This document shows positions 21,526 through 22,666 of a DNA stretch of 22,666 nucleotides, piece after piece. The DNA lies in contig CAYZHV010000038.1 of the NCBI GenBank assembly GCA_964478055.1, positions 1 through 22,666 on the forward strand. Direction: 5' to 3'. How positions within the stretch are numbered: position 1 is the stretch's first letter; each line of letters starts with the position of its first letter. The notes beneath the pieces are model-generated. The model did no database searches, was not told where the DNA came from, and saw only the letters and a list, made by a program, of their open reading frames with translations. This DNA is from CAYZHV01 sp964478055. GTDB taxonomy: Bacteria > Spirochaetota > Spirochaetia > DSM-27196 > Alkalispirochaetaceae. Position numbers and translations under genes: made by a program.

Positions 21526-22666
21526 AGCCGTTCTCCTTGAGCTCCCGTTCCACCCAGTCGATGTAGTGAGCCGCGCCCTTCGGGGGCGTTGTGGCAAGGC
21601 TGATACCCACAAAGAGCAGGCTGGTAAGAAGAATACCCCAGACCGATGGCCACCAGCCGAGGGGATAGATCTTCGCAATGTACATGACCCCGGTGACAAC
21701 GCCGCCGACAATCATCGAGATGAGTGCGGCCGGTGCGGTGGCGCGTCTCCAGAAGAAGGCACCGATAATCGTTGGCGCCATGACCAGAAGTCCTCCGGAG
21801 GCCATGCTCGAGATAATGGTTATCAGGCCCGGCCGAAAGTAGGCGAAGACGATACACCCCAGCAAAAGCACAACGATGGCGAACTGCCCGGCAACACGCT
21901 GGGTCCTTTCATCGGCGTCACTCTTTATGCGGGCAAGGACGTCCCTGGAGAAAAGAGAGCTCAGGGTAAGGATAATTGAGCCCAGGGTCGAGGTGGCGGC
22001 GGAAAAGATACCTACGAAGATGATCAGGCTCAGCACCGTCGGAAGCGTCGAAAGCAGCCGAGGCATGGCGTTGTCCGGATTTTCGAGACCCGGGAGCAGT
22101 TCTCTTGCCTGAAAGCCAAAGAGGGTGCTAATGACGGTATAAATCACCCCAAAGATCGAAAAATAGATAATCATTCGCCGGAGGCTGCGCTTCTCGTCAG
22201 GGACGTACATTCGCTGGGAGACCTGCGGGTTTGTGAGCGCGAAAAAGGCCCAGGGCAAGGTGATGCCGATAAAGAGCTTCGGATCCCAATTGAAGGCGAG
22301 GAGGTCGGGATTGTTCTGCTCCACGGTGACAAAGAACTCCCCCGGTGAGCCGAAGGAACCGAACATGACAAAGACCACCGCAATGAGAGAAGTCACGATC
22401 ATGGTAATCGCCTGGAAAGCGTCGGTCCACGCCACGGAGCGCATACCGGCCCAGATCGCACTAAACCCCGAGAGTGCCGCCATGACCAGGACTCCGGCCA
22501 TATACGGCACCTCGCCCCCGGTTAGCCCATTGACCAGGAGCCCGGCCCCAATGAGCTGCACCGCGGAGTAGGGAATGAGCATAACAAAGGAGATAAGGGC
22601 CGCCACGGTTGCAATCCAGCGATTCCCGTAGCGGTCGGCGAGAAGCTCCGGGGGGGTGATAAAGTC
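21509..22666 (-). CDS. Sodium:solute symporter (SSS family), 3' part
   Basis: The frame runs off the right edge. The visible 385 residues start DFITPPELLADRYGNRWIAT, the conserved segment found after the first few helices of SSS transporters. About ten further hydrophobic segments follow. MRSVAWTDAFQAITM is the typical SSS helix-loop, and FVGIFSAATSTLGSIILTLS carries the Ser/Thr residues of the Na+ site. The family imports sugars, amino acids, vitamins or carboxylates with Na+; the substrate cannot be decided. The C-terminal end (HYIDWVERELKENG) is short and cytoplasmic. The stop overlaps the convergent kinase gene by 17 bp. The GTG at 22604-22606 is not the true start, because the frame and the family likeness continue upstream of it. 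Confidence 0.9.
   Translation of the reverse strand, partial: DFITPPELLADRYGNRWIATVAALISFVMLIPYSAVQLIGAGLLVNGLTGGEVPYMAGVLVMAALSGFSAIWAGMRSVAWTDAFQAITMIVTSLIAVVFVMFGSFGSPGEFFVTVEQNNPDLLAFNWDPKLFIGITLPWAFFALTNPQVSQRMYVPDEKRSLRRMIIYFSIFGVIYTVISTLFGFQARELLPGLENPDNAMPRLLSTLPTVLSLIIFVGIFSAATSTLGSIILTLSSLFSRDVLARIKSDADERTQRVAGQFAIVVLLLGCIVFAYFRPGLITIISSMASGGLLVMAPTIIGAFFWRRATAPAALISMIVGGVVTGVMYIAKIYPLGWWPSVWGILLTSLLFVGISLATTPPKGAAHYIDWVERELKENGFRAEK

Noticed and set aside
1..22666. tRNA, rRNA, CRISPR arrays, IS elements or phage genes
   Set aside because: No cloverleaf-like segments, regularly spaced repeats, transposase motifs or integrase motifs were seen on either strand.

Overview
The window reads as a GC-rich chromosomal segment from a Gram-negative, double-membraned bacterium, most likely a free-living spirochaete of the Spirochaetaceae type. 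That assignment is an inference. It rests on the gene mix: a CHASE2 adenylate cyclase, a HisKA_2-type kinase and a single-domain receiver, several outer-membrane barrels and lipoproteins, and an ABC-class ATPase of the PF09818 type. No rRNA or other marker gene is present to confirm it. A run of 100 Ns (18932-19031) marks a scaffold join, so the order across that point is not proven by sequence. No phage, IS, CRISPR, tRNA or rRNA was found.

Layout, left to right. Positions 1-71 hold the last codons of an unidentified gene, followed by hairpins. A minus-strand lipoprotein (175-1194) has its own strong promoter. A minus-strand two-gene operon (4689 to 1406) carries a GH13 alpha-glucan hydrolase translationally coupled to a PF09818 ATPase. 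Two back-to-back divergent starts follow: GH13 versus MenA/UbiA prenyltransferase (4689/4771), and a stand-alone response regulator versus an O-methyltransferase (6032/6117). Then come an exported coiled-coil protein (6823-7500), a convergent patatin-Omp85 fusion (9755-7491), and a divergent long-chain acyl-CoA synthetase (9870-11807).

The most system-like part is 11906-18791. A CHASE2/class III adenylate cyclase faces away from a four-gene plus-strand operon. That operon encodes a small exported protein, an outer-membrane barrel, a FecR-domain protein and a lipoprotein, and ends in a strong terminator. The two units share a promoter region whose -10 boxes overlap on opposite strands. I infer an envelope-sensing module feeding cAMP synthesis. 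Past the gap are a second exported barrel (20045-19065), a divergent PAS-PAS-HisKA_2 kinase (20113-21525), and the 3' part of a sodium:solute symporter running off the right edge.

Two structural themes recur. Several genes, mostly cytosolic enzymes and regulators, lack a Shine-Dalgarno sequence and have a promoter-like -35/-10 pair placed so that transcription would begin at or beside the start codon (leaderless mRNAs). Most genes for exported proteins instead carry clear SDs. Three of the convergent gene pairs overlap at their 3' ends by 4-17 bp, leaving no intergenic space for a terminator.
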